Below are positions 1-8,757 of a stretch of DNA of 64,000 nucleotides, piece by piece. The stretch is from CAZAPO01 sp044841755. Its GTDB lineage: Bacteria > Bacteroidota > Bacteroidia > Flavobacteriales > Flavobacteriaceae. Each line of letters starts with the position of its first letter. The stretch's first letter is position 1. The notes below the pieces were generated by a model. That model searched no databases. It had not been told where the DNA came from and saw nothing but the letters and a program-made list of their open reading frames with translations. The stretch is taken from positions 124,001-188,000 of the forward strand of contig JAXOFM010000003.1 of assembly GCA_044841755.1 (NCBI GenBank), read 5' to 3'. The translations under genes were made by a program, and so were the position numbers.

Positions 1-1
1 A

Positions 2-469
2 GTAATTGTTAATGAAGAAGAATTGCCAACTTCTGGTATTTGTATGCTAGTTTCTGGTATTATGAGAGCATATATGAATGCAGAAAATGGTAAGCAGCAT
101 AATAAAAAGATATTTGCTCCTAGATCTTTCGTTGGAGGGCTTACGGCTATAATTACTAATACTCCATCCAAACTTACTTATGAAGCATTAACAAAGTGTG
201 AGATTTTTGAAATAGACTTTAAAGCTTTTTTGGAACTCTGTAAAAAGGACATCAAGATATCTAATTTATATAATCACATTCTTGAAAAGATTTTTATAGA
301 ATATGAACAAAGAAGCCTTGAGTTAATGTCTATGGACGCTACTGAAAGATACTTGAAACTTAGAAAGAGAATTCCACATATTGATGATCTTATTCCACAA
401 TTTCAGATAGCTTCTTTTTTAAGTATTACTCCAGTTCAGTTGAGCCGAATAAGAAAAAATCTCAACTAA
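2..469 (+). CDS. Crp/Fnr family transcriptional regulator, 5' partial
   Basis: The open frame runs in from the left edge (base 2 onward), so the N-terminus lies outside the window; the first in-window TTG is not a credible start. What remains (about 155 residues) is the end of a cyclic-nucleotide-binding-like beta-barrel (VSGIMRAYMN..., FVGGLTAII), a long dimerisation helix (EKIFIEYEQRSLELMSMDATERY) and a C-terminal helix-turn-helix (QIASFLSITPVQLSRIRK). This order is typical of Bacteroidota Crp/Fnr-like regulators, which often lack conserved cAMP contacts. The effector and targets cannot be told from this fragment. It ends about 110 bp before a strong hairpin terminator shared with the convergent next gene. 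Confidence 0.85.
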   Translation, partial: VIVNEEELPTSGICMLVSGIMRAYMNAENGKQHNKKIFAPRSFVGGLTAIITNTPSKLTYEALTKCEIFEIDFKAFLELCKKDIKISNLYNHILEKIFIEYEQRSLELMSMDATERYLKLRKRIPHIDDLIPQFQIASFLSITPVQLSRIRKNLN

Positions 470-581
470 TTTTTCTTTCTAAACATATGTTAATAAAGAT
501 TTAAATGTAGAATAATACATTTGAATTATCATATTTACAAGATATCCTTAAAAAGAGGTTGATAGCTAACTAACCAATCAG

Positions 582-609
582 AAAAAGCAAGTGATTTCAC
601 TTGCTTTTT
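582..609. terminator. Bidirectional rho-independent terminator
   Basis: A perfect 12-bp stem (582-593 with 598-609, core GCAAGTG/CACTTGC) closes a 4-base ATTT loop. A-tract and T-tract flank it, so it can end transcription of both the Crp-like gene (+) and the FG-GAP gene (-). Confidence 0.85.
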
Positions 610-632
610 TTGTTATTATAAATGGCATTTTT

Positions 633-2027
633 TTACTTTTTGATAAACTTGTATGTATTATTAAAACTGTTAATCCTCAAAATATAAACTCCCGATTGAA
701 AATTAGAAACATCTAAAAAAGTACCACTGTTTTTAATGGTTTCTAAAACTTTTGCACCTAAAATATTATAAACGGAAACATTAAAATGTTCAAGAGTATC
801 ACTCTTGAAATTTAAAGTGCCTGTTGACGGATTTGGATAAATTCTAAATTTGTCTTTGCCATTATCTGAGATTCCAAGGATAGGATATTTTTCATTCTCA
901 AACCAGTTCAATTGATCATCAGCATAAGCATTACTTGCAATATCTAAATCACCATCATTATCAAAATCTACAGCTACAAAGGAATATGCTTGACCTTGAG
1001 TATTATCAATTACCTGTTCAGAACCAAAACTTCCGCTACCATTGTTCTTAAACCAAATAAGGTCATTAACATCAGCTAAAGCACCACTACTAACTACCAT
1101 ATCTTTTAAACCATCATCATCTAAATCTGCCATTTCTACCATAGCTGGGTTTCCAAAACTTGTGGTTATTGGGTTAGCTGTAAAGCCAGCACCATTGTCT
1201 TCATACCAAACTAATGAACCAATTCCTGGTGTATGACCTAAAATTGGAACCAAAATATCTAGATTGGTATCTCCATCAACGTCCTCAGCTTTTGCCTTAT
1301 TTACATAGTTTAGACCAGATGCAACAGGTGAAGCATCTTCGGTGAAAGATCCAGCCCCATTATTTCTAAAAATCTGTACCACATTTGAAGAGTTACTTTG
1401 ACTCGTTGTAACTACAGCATCAAGATCTGTATCTCCATCTAAATCTTTTAAAGTAATAGCACCTGGGCCCGTAAGTGTATTATCAACTGATGTAGGACCT
1501 GTAAACGATCCTGTTCCGTCATTACTAAACCAAAAAATCTCATCACCATCGAAGGCCGAAACAATAATATCAACTGATGACCCACCATCGATAGTTCCTG
1601 TTGTTAGTCCTGAAGCACCATCAATAGAACTGGAAATTGTTTGTTCAGTACCAAAATTTCCATTACCTCCAGCATCATTTGCAAACCAAACAACCTTATC
1701 ATCATTATAAGAACAAACTACAATATCTTCATGAGTATCACCATTGAGATCAGCAAAGTCAACTTCAGTTATTCCAGATAATGTGTTTGTGAGTGAGGCA
1801 TGTAAAGAGAAGCCACCGTTTCCATCTCCACTGTATAACTCAATAGTATTGTCACCAAAAGTAGTAATGATCAAATCTTCATTACCATCGCTATTAAAAT
1901 CTCCAGAGACCATTCTATATGGTTGGTCTCCTGTGTTGGCTATTAGTACTTTTGATTTAAAAGTTGTTTGCGAATTTGAAACACTAAATGAGAGAAAGAG
2001 TGTTAAAATGAGTAGCAATTTTTTCAT
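633..2027 (-). CDS. Secreted FG-GAP/VCBS repeat protein with T9SS sorting domain
   Basis: Start chosen at the second Met (2027), which directly begins a signal peptide (MKKLLLILTLFLSFSVSNSQ); the upstream ATG would add a short polar extension. The mature part is a string of about seven beta-propeller repeats with Ca-binding-like motifs such as DFNSDGNEDL, DLNGDTHEDI, DLDGDTDLDA, DVDGDTNLDI, DLDDDGLKDM and DFDNDGDLDI. The last 70 or so residues (IYPNPSTGTLNF ... GVYILRI ... KFIKK) form a type A type IX secretion C-terminal domain. The protein is therefore expected to cross the outer membrane through the T9SS and stay at the surface or be released. The ligand is unknown; such propellers usually mediate adhesion or accompany surface enzymes. 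Confidence 0.9.
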   Translation of the reverse strand: MKKLLLILTLFLSFSVSNSQTTFKSKVLIANTGDQPYRMVSGDFNSDGNEDLIITTFGDNTIELYSGDGNGGFSLHASLTNTLSGITEVDFADLNGDTHEDIVVCSYNDDKVVWFANDAGGNGNFGTEQTISSSIDGASGLTTGTIDGGSSVDIIVSAFDGDEIFWFSNDGTGSFTGPTSVDNTLTGPGAITLKDLDGDTDLDAVVTTSQSNSSNVVQIFRNNGAGSFTEDASPVASGLNYVNKAKAEDVDGDTNLDILVPILGHTPGIGSLVWYEDNGAGFTANPITTSFGNPAMVEMADLDDDGLKDMVVSSGALADVNDLIWFKNNGSGSFGSEQVIDNTQGQAYSFVAVDFDNDGDLDIASNAYADDQLNWFENEKYPILGISDNGKDKFRIYPNPSTGTLNFKSDTLEHFNVSVYNILGAKVLETIKNSGTFLDVSNFQSGVYILRINSFNNTYKFIKK

Positions 2028-2063
2028 GACCTTAAGATTAATCATGTTAAAAATACTACAAAT

Positions 2064-3461
2064 TTATTTTAAACTTCCTACCATATCTTCAGGCTTTACC
2101 CACTCATCATATTCTTCGGCAGTAACGTAGCCTAAATTAATAGCTTCTTCACGAAGGGTTGTTCCGTTTTTATGCGCTGTATTAGCTATTTCTGCGGCTT
2201 TGTAGTAACCTATTTTGGTGTTAAGCGCTGTGACTAGCATTAATGAGTTGTTCAAAAGCTCTTTGATAGTTGAGTGGTTTGGTTCTATACCACTAGCACA
2301 GTTTAAATCAAAACTAACACAAGCATCACCAATAAGTTGAGCAGATTGTAATACATTGGCTGCCATCATTGGTTTAAAGACATTTAATTCGTAATGCCCT
2401 TGTGTACCTCCAACGGTTACAGCAACGTCATTACCCATTACTTGAGCACATACCATGGTAATTGCTTCACATTGTGTTGGGTTTACTTTTCCAGGCATGA
2501 TAGAGCTTCCTGGTTCGTTAGCTGGAATGATTATTTCACCAATTCCAGAACGTGGTCCAGATGCCATCATTCTAATATCATTAGCTATTTTATTAAGAGA
2601 AACCGCAAGTTGCTTTAAAGCTCCATGAGTTTCTACTAATGCATCGTGAGCTGCTAGTGCCTCAAATTTATTTTCAGCTGATACAAAAGGTAAGCCTGTA
2701 AATTCAGCTATAAACTCAGCTACACGTTTTGCATAACCATTTGGTGTATTTAGTCCAGTTCCAACTGCTGTACCTCCTAAAGCTAATTCGGCTAAATGAG
2801 GCAGAGTATTTGTTAATGCTTTTAAACCGTGGTCTAATTGCGATACATAACCAGAAAATTCTTGACCTAATGTAAGTGGAGTAGCGTCCATTAGGTGAGT
2901 ACGTCCAATTTTCACGACATCTTGATAAGCTTCCGATTTTGCTTTGAGTGTATCTCGAAGTTGAGTGACCCCCGGAATTGTATTTTCAACAATCTTTTTA
3001 TAAGCTGCAATATGCATTCCAGTAGGATAGGTGTCGTTAGACGATTGCGATTTATTCACATCATCGTTAGGAGCAATAGTTTTCTCTCCCTCACCAATAG
3101 TCTTTCCTGCTAATTGATGCGCTCTATTTGCAACTACCTCATTGACGTTCATATTACTTTGAGTTCCAGAACCTGTTTGCCAGATTACTAAAGGAAACTG
3201 ATCATCATGTTTTCCCTCAAGGATTTCATCACAAACCTGACCAATTAGATCACGTTTTTCAATTGGAAGGACACCTAATTCACAGTTGGTATAAGCAGCA
3301 GCTTTTTTTAGATATGCAAATCCGTAAATGACTTCTAAAGGCATTGAAGCTGGAGCTCCAATTTTAAAATTATTTCTAGAGCGTTCTGTTTGTGCTCCCC
3401 AAAGTTTATCGGCAGGCACTTTAACCTCGCCCATAGTATCTTTTTCAATTCTGTAACTCAT
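2064..3461 (-). CDS. fumC: Class II fumarate hydratase
   Basis: Catalyses the reversible hydration of fumarate to L-malate in the TCA cycle (cytoplasmic homotetramer, iron-independent). The 465 residues match the family length. Visible motifs are the N-terminal DTMGEVKVPADKLWGAQTERS, the SSND segment that binds substrate, the HLMDATPLTLGQEFSGY region with the catalytic-site His, and the family signature GSSIMPGKVNP near residue 320. A TAAATTTG -7 box lies about 27-34 bp upstream of the ATG. It is divergent from the small membrane-protein gene at 3657. Confidence 0.97.
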   Translation of the reverse strand: MSYRIEKDTMGEVKVPADKLWGAQTERSRNNFKIGAPASMPLEVIYGFAYLKKAAAYTNCELGVLPIEKRDLIGQVCDEILEGKHDDQFPLVIWQTGSGTQSNMNVNEVVANRAHQLAGKTIGEGEKTIAPNDDVNKSQSSNDTYPTGMHIAAYKKIVENTIPGVTQLRDTLKAKSEAYQDVVKIGRTHLMDATPLTLGQEFSGYVSQLDHGLKALTNTLPHLAELALGGTAVGTGLNTPNGYAKRVAEFIAEFTGLPFVSAENKFEALAAHDALVETHGALKQLAVSLNKIANDIRMMASGPRSGIGEIIIPANEPGSSIMPGKVNPTQCEAITMVCAQVMGNDVAVTVGGTQGHYELNVFKPMMAANVLQSAQLIGDACVSFDLNCASGIEPNHSTIKELLNNSLMLVTALNTKIGYYKAAEIANTAHKNGTTLREEAINLGYVTAEEYDEWVKPEDMVGSLK

Positions 3462-3487
3462 TGTAAATGTTGATTTATTGAGAGCTA

Positions 3488-3495
3488 CAAATTTA
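3488..3495 (-). promoter_or_regulatory. Putative -7 box of fumC
   Basis: TAAATTTG on the minus strand fits the Bacteroidota -7 consensus TAnnTTTG and predicts a leader of about 20 nt. No clear -33 TTG at the expected spacing. Confidence 0.45.
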
Positions 3496-3597
3496 CACGT
3501 TTTAGCATACTTTTAATGCTGATATTTGTTAGTTTTTATGACAAATTTGAATATTTTTTTACGGTTAGTAAGCTGTTAATAATTTTGAGACTTGGTA

Positions 3598-3628
3598 TTG
3601 TGTAACAATATTTGTTGACTTATCTTTG
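3598..3628 (+). promoter_or_regulatory. Bacteroidota promoter of the 55-residue protein gene
   Basis: TTG at 3598-3600, a 20-bp spacer, then TATCTTTG at 3621-3628, matching the Flavobacterium TTG-N17-23-TAnnTTTG pattern. The predicted start site near 3635 leaves a leader of about 22 nt before the ATG at 3657. Confidence 0.65.
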
Positions 3629-3656
3629 TACCCAGTTTTAACAATAGACCGCAATT

Positions 3657-3824
3657 ATGTTTGAATTTGACCAATATTTAGGATTTTTAGCTTTCTTAAC
3701 CATTTTAACCATTGGGTTTTGGTTAATGATATTTTTATTAACGTTTGTGATTCCTTATTGGATTGGAGGAGCTTTAATGGAGCGTCTAAAAGAAATTAAA
3801 GCTGAGAAAAAAGCAAAGAGATAA
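3657..3824 (+). CDS. Small membrane protein (55 aa), unknown function
   Basis: A 55-codon frame starting at ATG 3657 and ending in TAA, too short for many gene callers. It has an acidic N-terminus (MFEFDQYL), one long hydrophobic segment around residues 8-38 that could be one or two tight membrane passes, a short amphipathic linker and a strongly basic tail (KEIKAEKKAKR), predicting an inner-membrane protein with a positively charged cytoplasmic end. Gene status is supported by a well-formed promoter upstream and a strong terminator downstream, so it is a complete single-gene transcription unit divergent from fumC. I do not recognise a named family. Confidence 0.75.
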   Translation: MFEFDQYLGFLAFLTILTIGFWLMIFLLTFVIPYWIGGALMERLKEIKAEKKAKR

Positions 3825-3856
3825 GCATTAACGCATTAATTAGCGTTTTAAATAAT

Positions 3857-3887
3857 AAAAAAGGAAGCCAAGTGGCTTCCTTTTTTT
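3857..3887. terminator. Bidirectional terminator between the small gene and the TonB-type receptor
   Basis: GGAAGCCA (3863-3870) pairs with TGGCTTCC (3873-3880) around a 2-base loop, extended by A and T runs on either side. Serves the + small gene and the - strand gene ending at 3912. Confidence 0.85.
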
Positions 3888-3911
3888 ATTTCTAAAGTTT
3901 ATTACTTAACA

Positions 3912-6443
3912 TTAGAACTCCATCATTTCTTCTCCACCATCATAATTACCACGACCTCTTTCACGCTTCTTCTTTTGATTAAATCTGTATGTGAAGGTTA
4001 GATTATAACTGCGTTGTCTCCATTGGAATTCACTTGTTCCTTCAAAGGTATCTGTAAAGGTTTCAGATATACGCTTCCTAGAGTTAAACAAATCACTTAC
4101 TCGAACAGCTAAGGATGCTTTTTCCTTGAATAAGTCTTTACTAAATGCTAAATCTGTAGAAAACATTCCTTTGCTTTTACTTTGAGCTGTTTCACTAGGT
4201 CCCATGTAAAATATTCTAGTTTGCCAGTCAATTTTTCCAGGTAATGTATATTTGTTATTGAAGCGAATAAACCAACTTAGGTTTTCCGCATCTAAAATCT
4301 GACCATTAAATTCTCCCTTCGTAACAGAGTTAAATAAATTGAAGTTACCATTCATATTCCATTTACGGCTTGGTCTATAGGTTAATGTAAACTCAAAGCC
4401 AAAACGTTCGTTAGTAGCAAGGTTTATTGGTCCTCTTGCAATTACAGGAACCAAATCATATTGATTATTTAAATCATCAAAATTTGGATCATTTACATTA
4501 ATAGTCTGGTTTGTTTCAAAAATGTAAAAGAAATCTGTTCCTCTTGATATAAAAGAGAACACATCTTTAGCTCTTTGAAAATAAACTGAAGAGTTTAACG
4601 TGAGCTTTCCAAATCTATTTAAATATCCAAGATCGAAAGCATCAGATACACTTGGATCTAAGGCAGGATTACCGAGAAAGATACTTGTGGCACTACTCCT
4701 AGAAGGAAATGGGTTCATGAAATACGATCTAGGTCTTCTAATACGACGGTTATATCCAAATGTTACGTTTTGGTCTTCTGAAATAGTATATCCAAGATTT
4801 AAAGTAGGAAATAGTTGATTAAAAACTTTTCTATCAAAACCATCTCCTGCAATTTCTGCAAAATCGGTAGATGTTGGTTGAATTATCGTTCGTCTTGTCT
4901 CTTCATATCTTAAGCCTAATAGGTATGAAAATTTCTCTCCAATTCTATTTCCAAATTGCGTGTAGAAAGCGTTAATATCTTGTCTGAAGCTTAGAGAGTT
5001 ACTTAAGTTCGTATTGTTTACAAAGTTAATTCCATCATCACTTTGCTCTACTAAATAGTCATTTTCCGCTCTCTCGAAATTTCCTCGATATCCCAATTCA
5101 AATTGTCCATTTGTACCAACTGGCTTAACAAAATCTGTTTGTAAAAAGACTCTATCTTGAGTCTCGCCTGTGACAACATGTTCTATGTCAAGTCCGTTTT
5201 GATTAATAAAAGATTCTTCCGTTTCTTCACTGTTTTCATACTGAAAATCAAATGTTAATCTATGTTGACTATTACCATTAAATTGCTTGTCATAATTGAA
5301 TGAATATTGTACAGTTTTATCATCCTCGAATTCGGGGTCTGTTCTAATAGTTTTGTCCAATAACCCTCCTGAAGCGTCTAATTCATCTAAGATTGTTTCT
5401 GTGTTGTTTTTGTTGTCACTTTTTCTGTATACAATAGATGTGGTTATTGAGCTATTGTCATTAACATACCATTCAACTCCAAAATTAGTATTAAGTCCGT
5501 CTCTTACTCTGTTTGACTCACGGCTTTCATTTAAGAAAGAACTCGGGTTACTACCATTAAAAAATTCTGTTTCGGAAGAAGAATTTCCAGGAGATTCTCT
5601 GTAATTATATCCTGTAGTATTAAATATATTTAGATCTCCAGTTCTAAAGTTAATGTTTCCTGAAACTCCTGCTGATGTTGGATGACCTAAATTCGCTGTT
5701 ATTGCTCCATTCATACCTTGAAGTTTACTACGACGAAGAATGATATTTAATATTCCAGCAGTTCCTTCAGCATCATACCTTGCAGATGGGGATGTTATTA
5801 CTTCAACACGTTCAATTGATTCAGCTGGTAATTGACGTAAAGCATCAGTAGAATTTAGTCCAACTAATCCTGATGGTTTTCCATTTATAAGTATTCTTAC
5901 ATCATCATTACCACGAAGAGCCACGTTTCCTTCTACATCTACTGATACAGATGGAACGTTATCGAGTACATCACTTACAGTTCCGCCACTTACCGTAAGG
6001 TCTTTTCCAACGTTGTATATTTTTTTATCTAGTTTGATTTCAACAGTCGTTCTTTCAGCAATTACTTCAACAGCATCAAGTGCTTGAGCATCTACTTCCA
6101 TTTCAAAAGTACCTAGCTCAGTTCTAGAGTTTATTCTACGATCACCAATTTTTATGGTTTTAAATGAGATATACTCAATAGAAATATCATACATTCCTAT
6201 TGGTACAGAAACATTAAAATTACCTTGTATATCGGTAATTCCACCAGTTACAACTTTGTTTTGTTGTTTACTAAAAAAGGAAATAGTTGCATATTCTAGT
6301 GGTTCTTTGGTTTCTATGTCAATTATTTTCCCTAAAACTTTAACTTCTCGCTGTATAGTTAAGTCATTTGGAGAAGGGCTTTGGGCAAATATGGTATTAG
6401 TATATAAACAAATAGAAAGGATGGTTAGCAATAGTTTGTTCAT
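3912..6443 (-). CDS. TonB-dependent receptor-like outer membrane beta-barrel protein
   Basis: About 843 residues. The start is set at the second Met (6443), which begins the signal peptide MNKLLLTILSICLYTNTIFAQ. Next comes a carboxypeptidase-like regulatory domain (VLGKIIDIETKEPLEYATISFF, residues about 35-115), then a plug domain (YNVGKDLTVSGGTVSDVLDNV ... ALRGNDDVRILINGKPSG ... IERVEVITSPSARYDAEGTAGILNI), then a large barrel ending in an acidic GGEEMMEF tail. This layout is the OMP_b-brl_3 branch of TonB-linked proteins common in Bacteroidota. No SusD partner is adjacent, so it is not a standard polysaccharide-utilisation pair and the substrate is unknown. A TATTTTTG box at 6470-6477 precedes it. 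Confidence 0.88.
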   Translation of the reverse strand: MNKLLLTILSICLYTNTIFAQSPSPNDLTIQREVKVLGKIIDIETKEPLEYATISFFSKQQNKVVTGGITDIQGNFNVSVPIGMYDISIEYISFKTIKIGDRRINSRTELGTFEMEVDAQALDAVEVIAERTTVEIKLDKKIYNVGKDLTVSGGTVSDVLDNVPSVSVDVEGNVALRGNDDVRILINGKPSGLVGLNSTDALRQLPAESIERVEVITSPSARYDAEGTAGILNIILRRSKLQGMNGAITANLGHPTSAGVSGNINFRTGDLNIFNTTGYNYRESPGNSSSETEFFNGSNPSSFLNESRESNRVRDGLNTNFGVEWYVNDNSSITTSIVYRKSDNKNNTETILDELDASGGLLDKTIRTDPEFEDDKTVQYSFNYDKQFNGNSQHRLTFDFQYENSEETEESFINQNGLDIEHVVTGETQDRVFLQTDFVKPVGTNGQFELGYRGNFERAENDYLVEQSDDGINFVNNTNLSNSLSFRQDINAFYTQFGNRIGEKFSYLLGLRYEETRRTIIQPTSTDFAEIAGDGFDRKVFNQLFPTLNLGYTISEDQNVTFGYNRRIRRPRSYFMNPFPSRSSATSIFLGNPALDPSVSDAFDLGYLNRFGKLTLNSSVYFQRAKDVFSFISRGTDFFYIFETNQTINVNDPNFDDLNNQYDLVPVIARGPINLATNERFGFEFTLTYRPSRKWNMNGNFNLFNSVTKGEFNGQILDAENLSWFIRFNNKYTLPGKIDWQTRIFYMGPSETAQSKSKGMFSTDLAFSKDLFKEKASLAVRVSDLFNSRKRISETFTDTFEGTSEFQWRQRSYNLTFTYRFNQKKKRERGRGNYDGGEEMMEF

Positions 6444-6469
6444 TTTTGTGATTTTTGCCATTTTGACTG

Positions 6470-6477
6470 CAAAAATA
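6470..6477 (-). promoter_or_regulatory. Putative -7 box of the TonB-type receptor gene
   Basis: TATTTTTG on the minus strand; the predicted transcription start near 6463 fits the ATG at 6443 better than the ATG at 6461. Confidence 0.45.
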
Positions 6478-6520
6478 TTCTATGGTTTAACCGAAAAGGG
6501 TTAATTTTTTGTTAAATTAA

Positions 6521-6552
6521 AAACCCAAGAATTTTAAGTGATTCTTGGGTTT
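6521..6552 (-). terminator. Terminator of the prfB-HAD-arsC operon
   Basis: A perfect 12-bp stem (AAACCCAAGAAT, 6521-6532, with 6541-6552) and 8-base loop, just downstream of the ArsC stop on the minus strand and followed there by an A/T-rich tail. Confidence 0.8.
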
Positions 6553-6555
6553 CTA

Positions 6556-6897
6556 CTAAATGATATCTGAAATTTTTTCGGGCGGTCTACCTATTACAGC
6601 TTTTTCGTTATTTATTACTATTGGGCGCTCAATAAGTTTTGGATGAGCTACCATTGCTTCAATCAATTCATCATCGGTAAGGTCTTTACCTTTATAACTT
6701 TCTTTCCAAACAGCTTCATTTTTTCTAACAAGATCAATAGGAGGGATACCTAATTTGTCTATTATTGCTGAGAGCTCCTCCTTAGTTGGTACGTTTTCAA
6801 GATACTTAATTATTTTAAAGTCTTTTCCTGATGTTTCCAGTAGTTGCAATCCTTGACGAGATTTTCTGCATCGGTTATTATGGTATATGATTATCAT
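6556..6897 (-). CDS. ArsC/Spx-family thioredoxin-fold protein (arsenate reductase-like)
   Basis: 113 residues, the normal length for glutaredoxin-linked ArsC. The catalytic Cys10 sits in NNRCRKSRQGL, where classical ArsC has a similar C-x-x-S/T-R context. The C-terminal HPKLIERPIVI and AVIGRPPE blocks contain the Arg expected to bind oxyanion. Likely role is arsenate reduction with glutathione or glutaredoxin, or a general thiol reductase function. No arsenite pump, ArsR or other ars gene is near, so involvement in arsenic resistance is only inferred. The start codon overlaps the end of the HAD gene by 4 nt (ATGA), showing translational coupling. Confidence 0.85.
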   Translation of the reverse strand: MIIIYHNNRCRKSRQGLQLLETSGKDFKIIKYLENVPTKEELSAIIDKLGIPPIDLVRKNEAVWKESYKGKDLTDDELIEAMVAHPKLIERPIVINNEKAVIGRPPEKISDII

Positions 6898-7505
6898 AAG
6901 TTTATATTAAATGTACCTAGCTGCTTTTTTAATTGCATTGGAGAATTAAAATGAATTCCGTTAATCCCTATGGCATTGGCAGCTTCTATATTTTCTTTAT
7001 TATCGTCAATAAAAATAGAAGATTCTGCGGTTAGATTAAACCTTTTTAAAGTTAGTTCATAAATGTCTTTATAAGGTTTTCTTGTTTTTTCTTCTCCAGA
7101 AACAACTATACCTTCAAACCATTGAAGGAAGTCAAATTTTTTCAAAGCAACTGGAAAAGTTTCATGACTCCAATTAGTTAGGGCAACAATTTTAAAACGA
7201 TGGCTTAACTCTCTTAAAATAGTTACTGTATCCTCTATCGCGTCTCCTAACATTTCTTCCCATCTGCCATAAAACATTTCTATAAGTTCTTTATGTTCTG
7301 GAAACATAGCAATTCTCTCCTCGGTTGCCATTGCTAATGGATAGCCTGCATCTTGATTGAGATTCCATTCGGTAGTGCATATTTCATCAAAAAACCATTG
7401 CATTTTTTGCCTGTCTCCATTAAAAACATCTAAGTAAACATATTCAGGATTCCAGTCTATAAGAACTCCTCCAAGGTCAAAAATTATAGTATCTATTTTT
7501 TTCAT
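6894..7505 (-). CDS. HAD-family hydrolase (subfamily IA), YihX-like phosphatase
   Basis: 203 residues. Motif I is FDLGGVLIDWNP with nucleophile Asp10; motif II is ALTNWS; a Lys follows in RKPYKDIY; motif IV is FIDDNKENIEAA. A helical cap lies between motifs I and II (residues about 18-85). The DLGGV form of motif I resembles YihX, a sugar-phosphate phosphatase, but the substrate cannot be assigned. It overlaps prfB upstream and arsC downstream by 4 nt each, so the three genes form a tightly coupled operon. Confidence 0.88.
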   Translation of the reverse strand: MKKIDTIIFDLGGVLIDWNPEYVYLDVFNGDRQKMQWFFDEICTTEWNLNQDAGYPLAMATEERIAMFPEHKELIEMFYGRWEEMLGDAIEDTVTILRELSHRFKIVALTNWSHETFPVALKKFDFLQWFEGIVVSGEEKTRKPYKDIYELTLKRFNLTAESSIFIDDNKENIEAANAIGINGIHFNSPMQLKKQLGTFNINL

Positions 7506-8612
7506 AATTCATTTTTAGAAGTATCTTTTTGTCCCATGGTCATTAAATAAGATTTTAAGAATCCGTCAAGGTTTCCATCCATGACTGCATCGACATTTCC
7601 TGTTTCATGAGCTGTTCTAACATCTTTAACCAATTTATAAGGATGCATCACATAATTTCGTATTTGACTTCCCCATTCAATTTTCATTTTATTTGCTTCA
7701 ATATCTTCACGTTGCGCTAATCGCTTCTGAAGTTCTATTTCATACAATTGTGACTTAAGCATTTGCAGTGCTCTGGCTCTGTTATCATGTTGAGATCTTG
7801 TTTCAGAACATGAAATCTGTATTCCCGTAGGTTTATGAGTAAGCTGAACTTTTGTTTCTACTTTGTTTACATTTTGCCCTCCAGCACCGCTGGATCGAGC
7901 AGTGGTAATTTCAATATCTGCAGGATTAACCTCAATTTCAATTGTATCATCAACCAGAGGATATACATAAACCGAAGCAAAACTTGTATGACGTTTTGCG
8001 TTACTGTCGAATGGAGAAATACGAACTAAACGATGTACTCCATTTTCTCCTTTTAGCCAGCCAAAAGCATAATCGCCCTCTATTTCTAGAGTAACGGTTT
8101 TAATCCCGGCAACATCACCATCTTGTAAATTTAGTTCACGCACCTTAAAACCACTTCTCTCTGCAAACATCAAGTACATACGCATAAGCATGCTTGCCCA
8201 ATCACAACTTTCAGTACCACCAGCTCCAGCGGTTATTTGAAGAACAGCACTTAAGTTGTCTCCTTCTTCAGATAACATGTTTCTAAACTCAATATTTTCA
8301 AGAAACTCAGAAGTCTCTGTAAAATGAGTTTCAACTTCTTCAGCAGGAGTTTCACCTTCTTTGTAGAACTCATAAAGTACTTCGAGATCTCCAATAAGTG
8401 TAGATGCCTTGTTATAATCCTCAACCCACTTTTTCTTACCTCGTAAAGTTTTCATTATTGCCTCTGCCGCCTTAGGATCGTCCCAAAAATTAGGAGCAAA
8501 GGTTTTTTCCTCTTCGTTTTGTATTTCTATAAGTTTGGCATCTATGTCAAAGATACCTCCTTAACGCGCCAAGGCGTTCAATAAGATCTTTTATTTGATC
8601 TGATGTAACCAT
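7502..8612 (-). CDS. prfB: Peptide chain release factor 2, programmed +1 frameshift
   Basis: Recognises UGA and UAA stop codons and triggers peptide release. The real start is the ATG at 8612, not the in-frame ATG at 8455. From 8612 the reading frame encodes 21 codons (MVTSDQIKDLIERLGALRRYL) and meets an in-frame UGA at 8549-8547. The sequence AGG AGG TAT CTT TGA C is the classic RF2 autoregulatory frameshift site; shifting +1 at CTT continues as DIDAKLIEIQNEEEK and joins the long frame. Full product is 369 residues, normal for RF2. The SPF tripeptide (RISPFDSNAKR) that reads UGA/UAA and the GGQ motif (SSGAGGQNVNK) are both present. Confidence 0.97.
8546..8561 (-). promoter_or_regulatory. RF2 programmed frameshift signal
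   Basis: On the minus strand, a Shine-Dalgarno-like AGGAGG (8561-8556), one spacer codon TAT, slippery CTT, stop TGA and a following C. The anti-SD pairing element sits at the 3-base spacing seen in other bacteria. Low RF2 slows UGA termination and favours the shift, giving feedback control. Confidence 0.96.
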
Positions 8613-8627
8613 GTTTTAGCTTTTCAA

Positions 8628-8635
8628 CAAAAATA
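8628..8635 (-). promoter_or_regulatory. Putative -7 box of prfB operon
   Basis: TATTTTTG on the minus strand, ending about 16 bp before the ATG at 8612; implies a very short leader of about 9 nt. Confidence 0.45.
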
Positions 8636-8739
8636 AAAATATGGTAGATAAGGTAATCTCTTTTTTGTAATATTTTTATTGTTTAGTTTTATAAACTAAT
8701 TTGGAAAACAGTACACAATTTATTTATAATCCAACCAAG

Positions 8740-8757
8740 TTCTAACTGCAGTTAGAA
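8740..8757. promoter_or_regulatory. 18-bp perfect palindrome upstream of the zinc protease gene
   Basis: TTCTAACTGCAGTTAGAA is fully self-complementary and ends 16 bp before the ATG at 8774. It could be a dimeric-regulator operator or, in RNA, a leader hairpin. There is no T-run after it, so a terminator is unlikely. Confidence 0.5.

Noticed and set aside
1744..2130. Plus-strand open frame opposite the FG-GAP gene and fumC
   Set aside because: It is antisense to well-supported genes, has no promoter and no recognisable product; typical shadow frame.
6556..6897. Part of an arsenic resistance island
   Set aside because: The gene is translationally coupled to prfB and a HAD phosphatase; no ars regulator or pump is present.
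8455..8460. In-frame ATG as start of prfB
   Set aside because: It lies inside a conserved RF2 domain; the upstream 21-codon lead and frameshift site explain the full protein.
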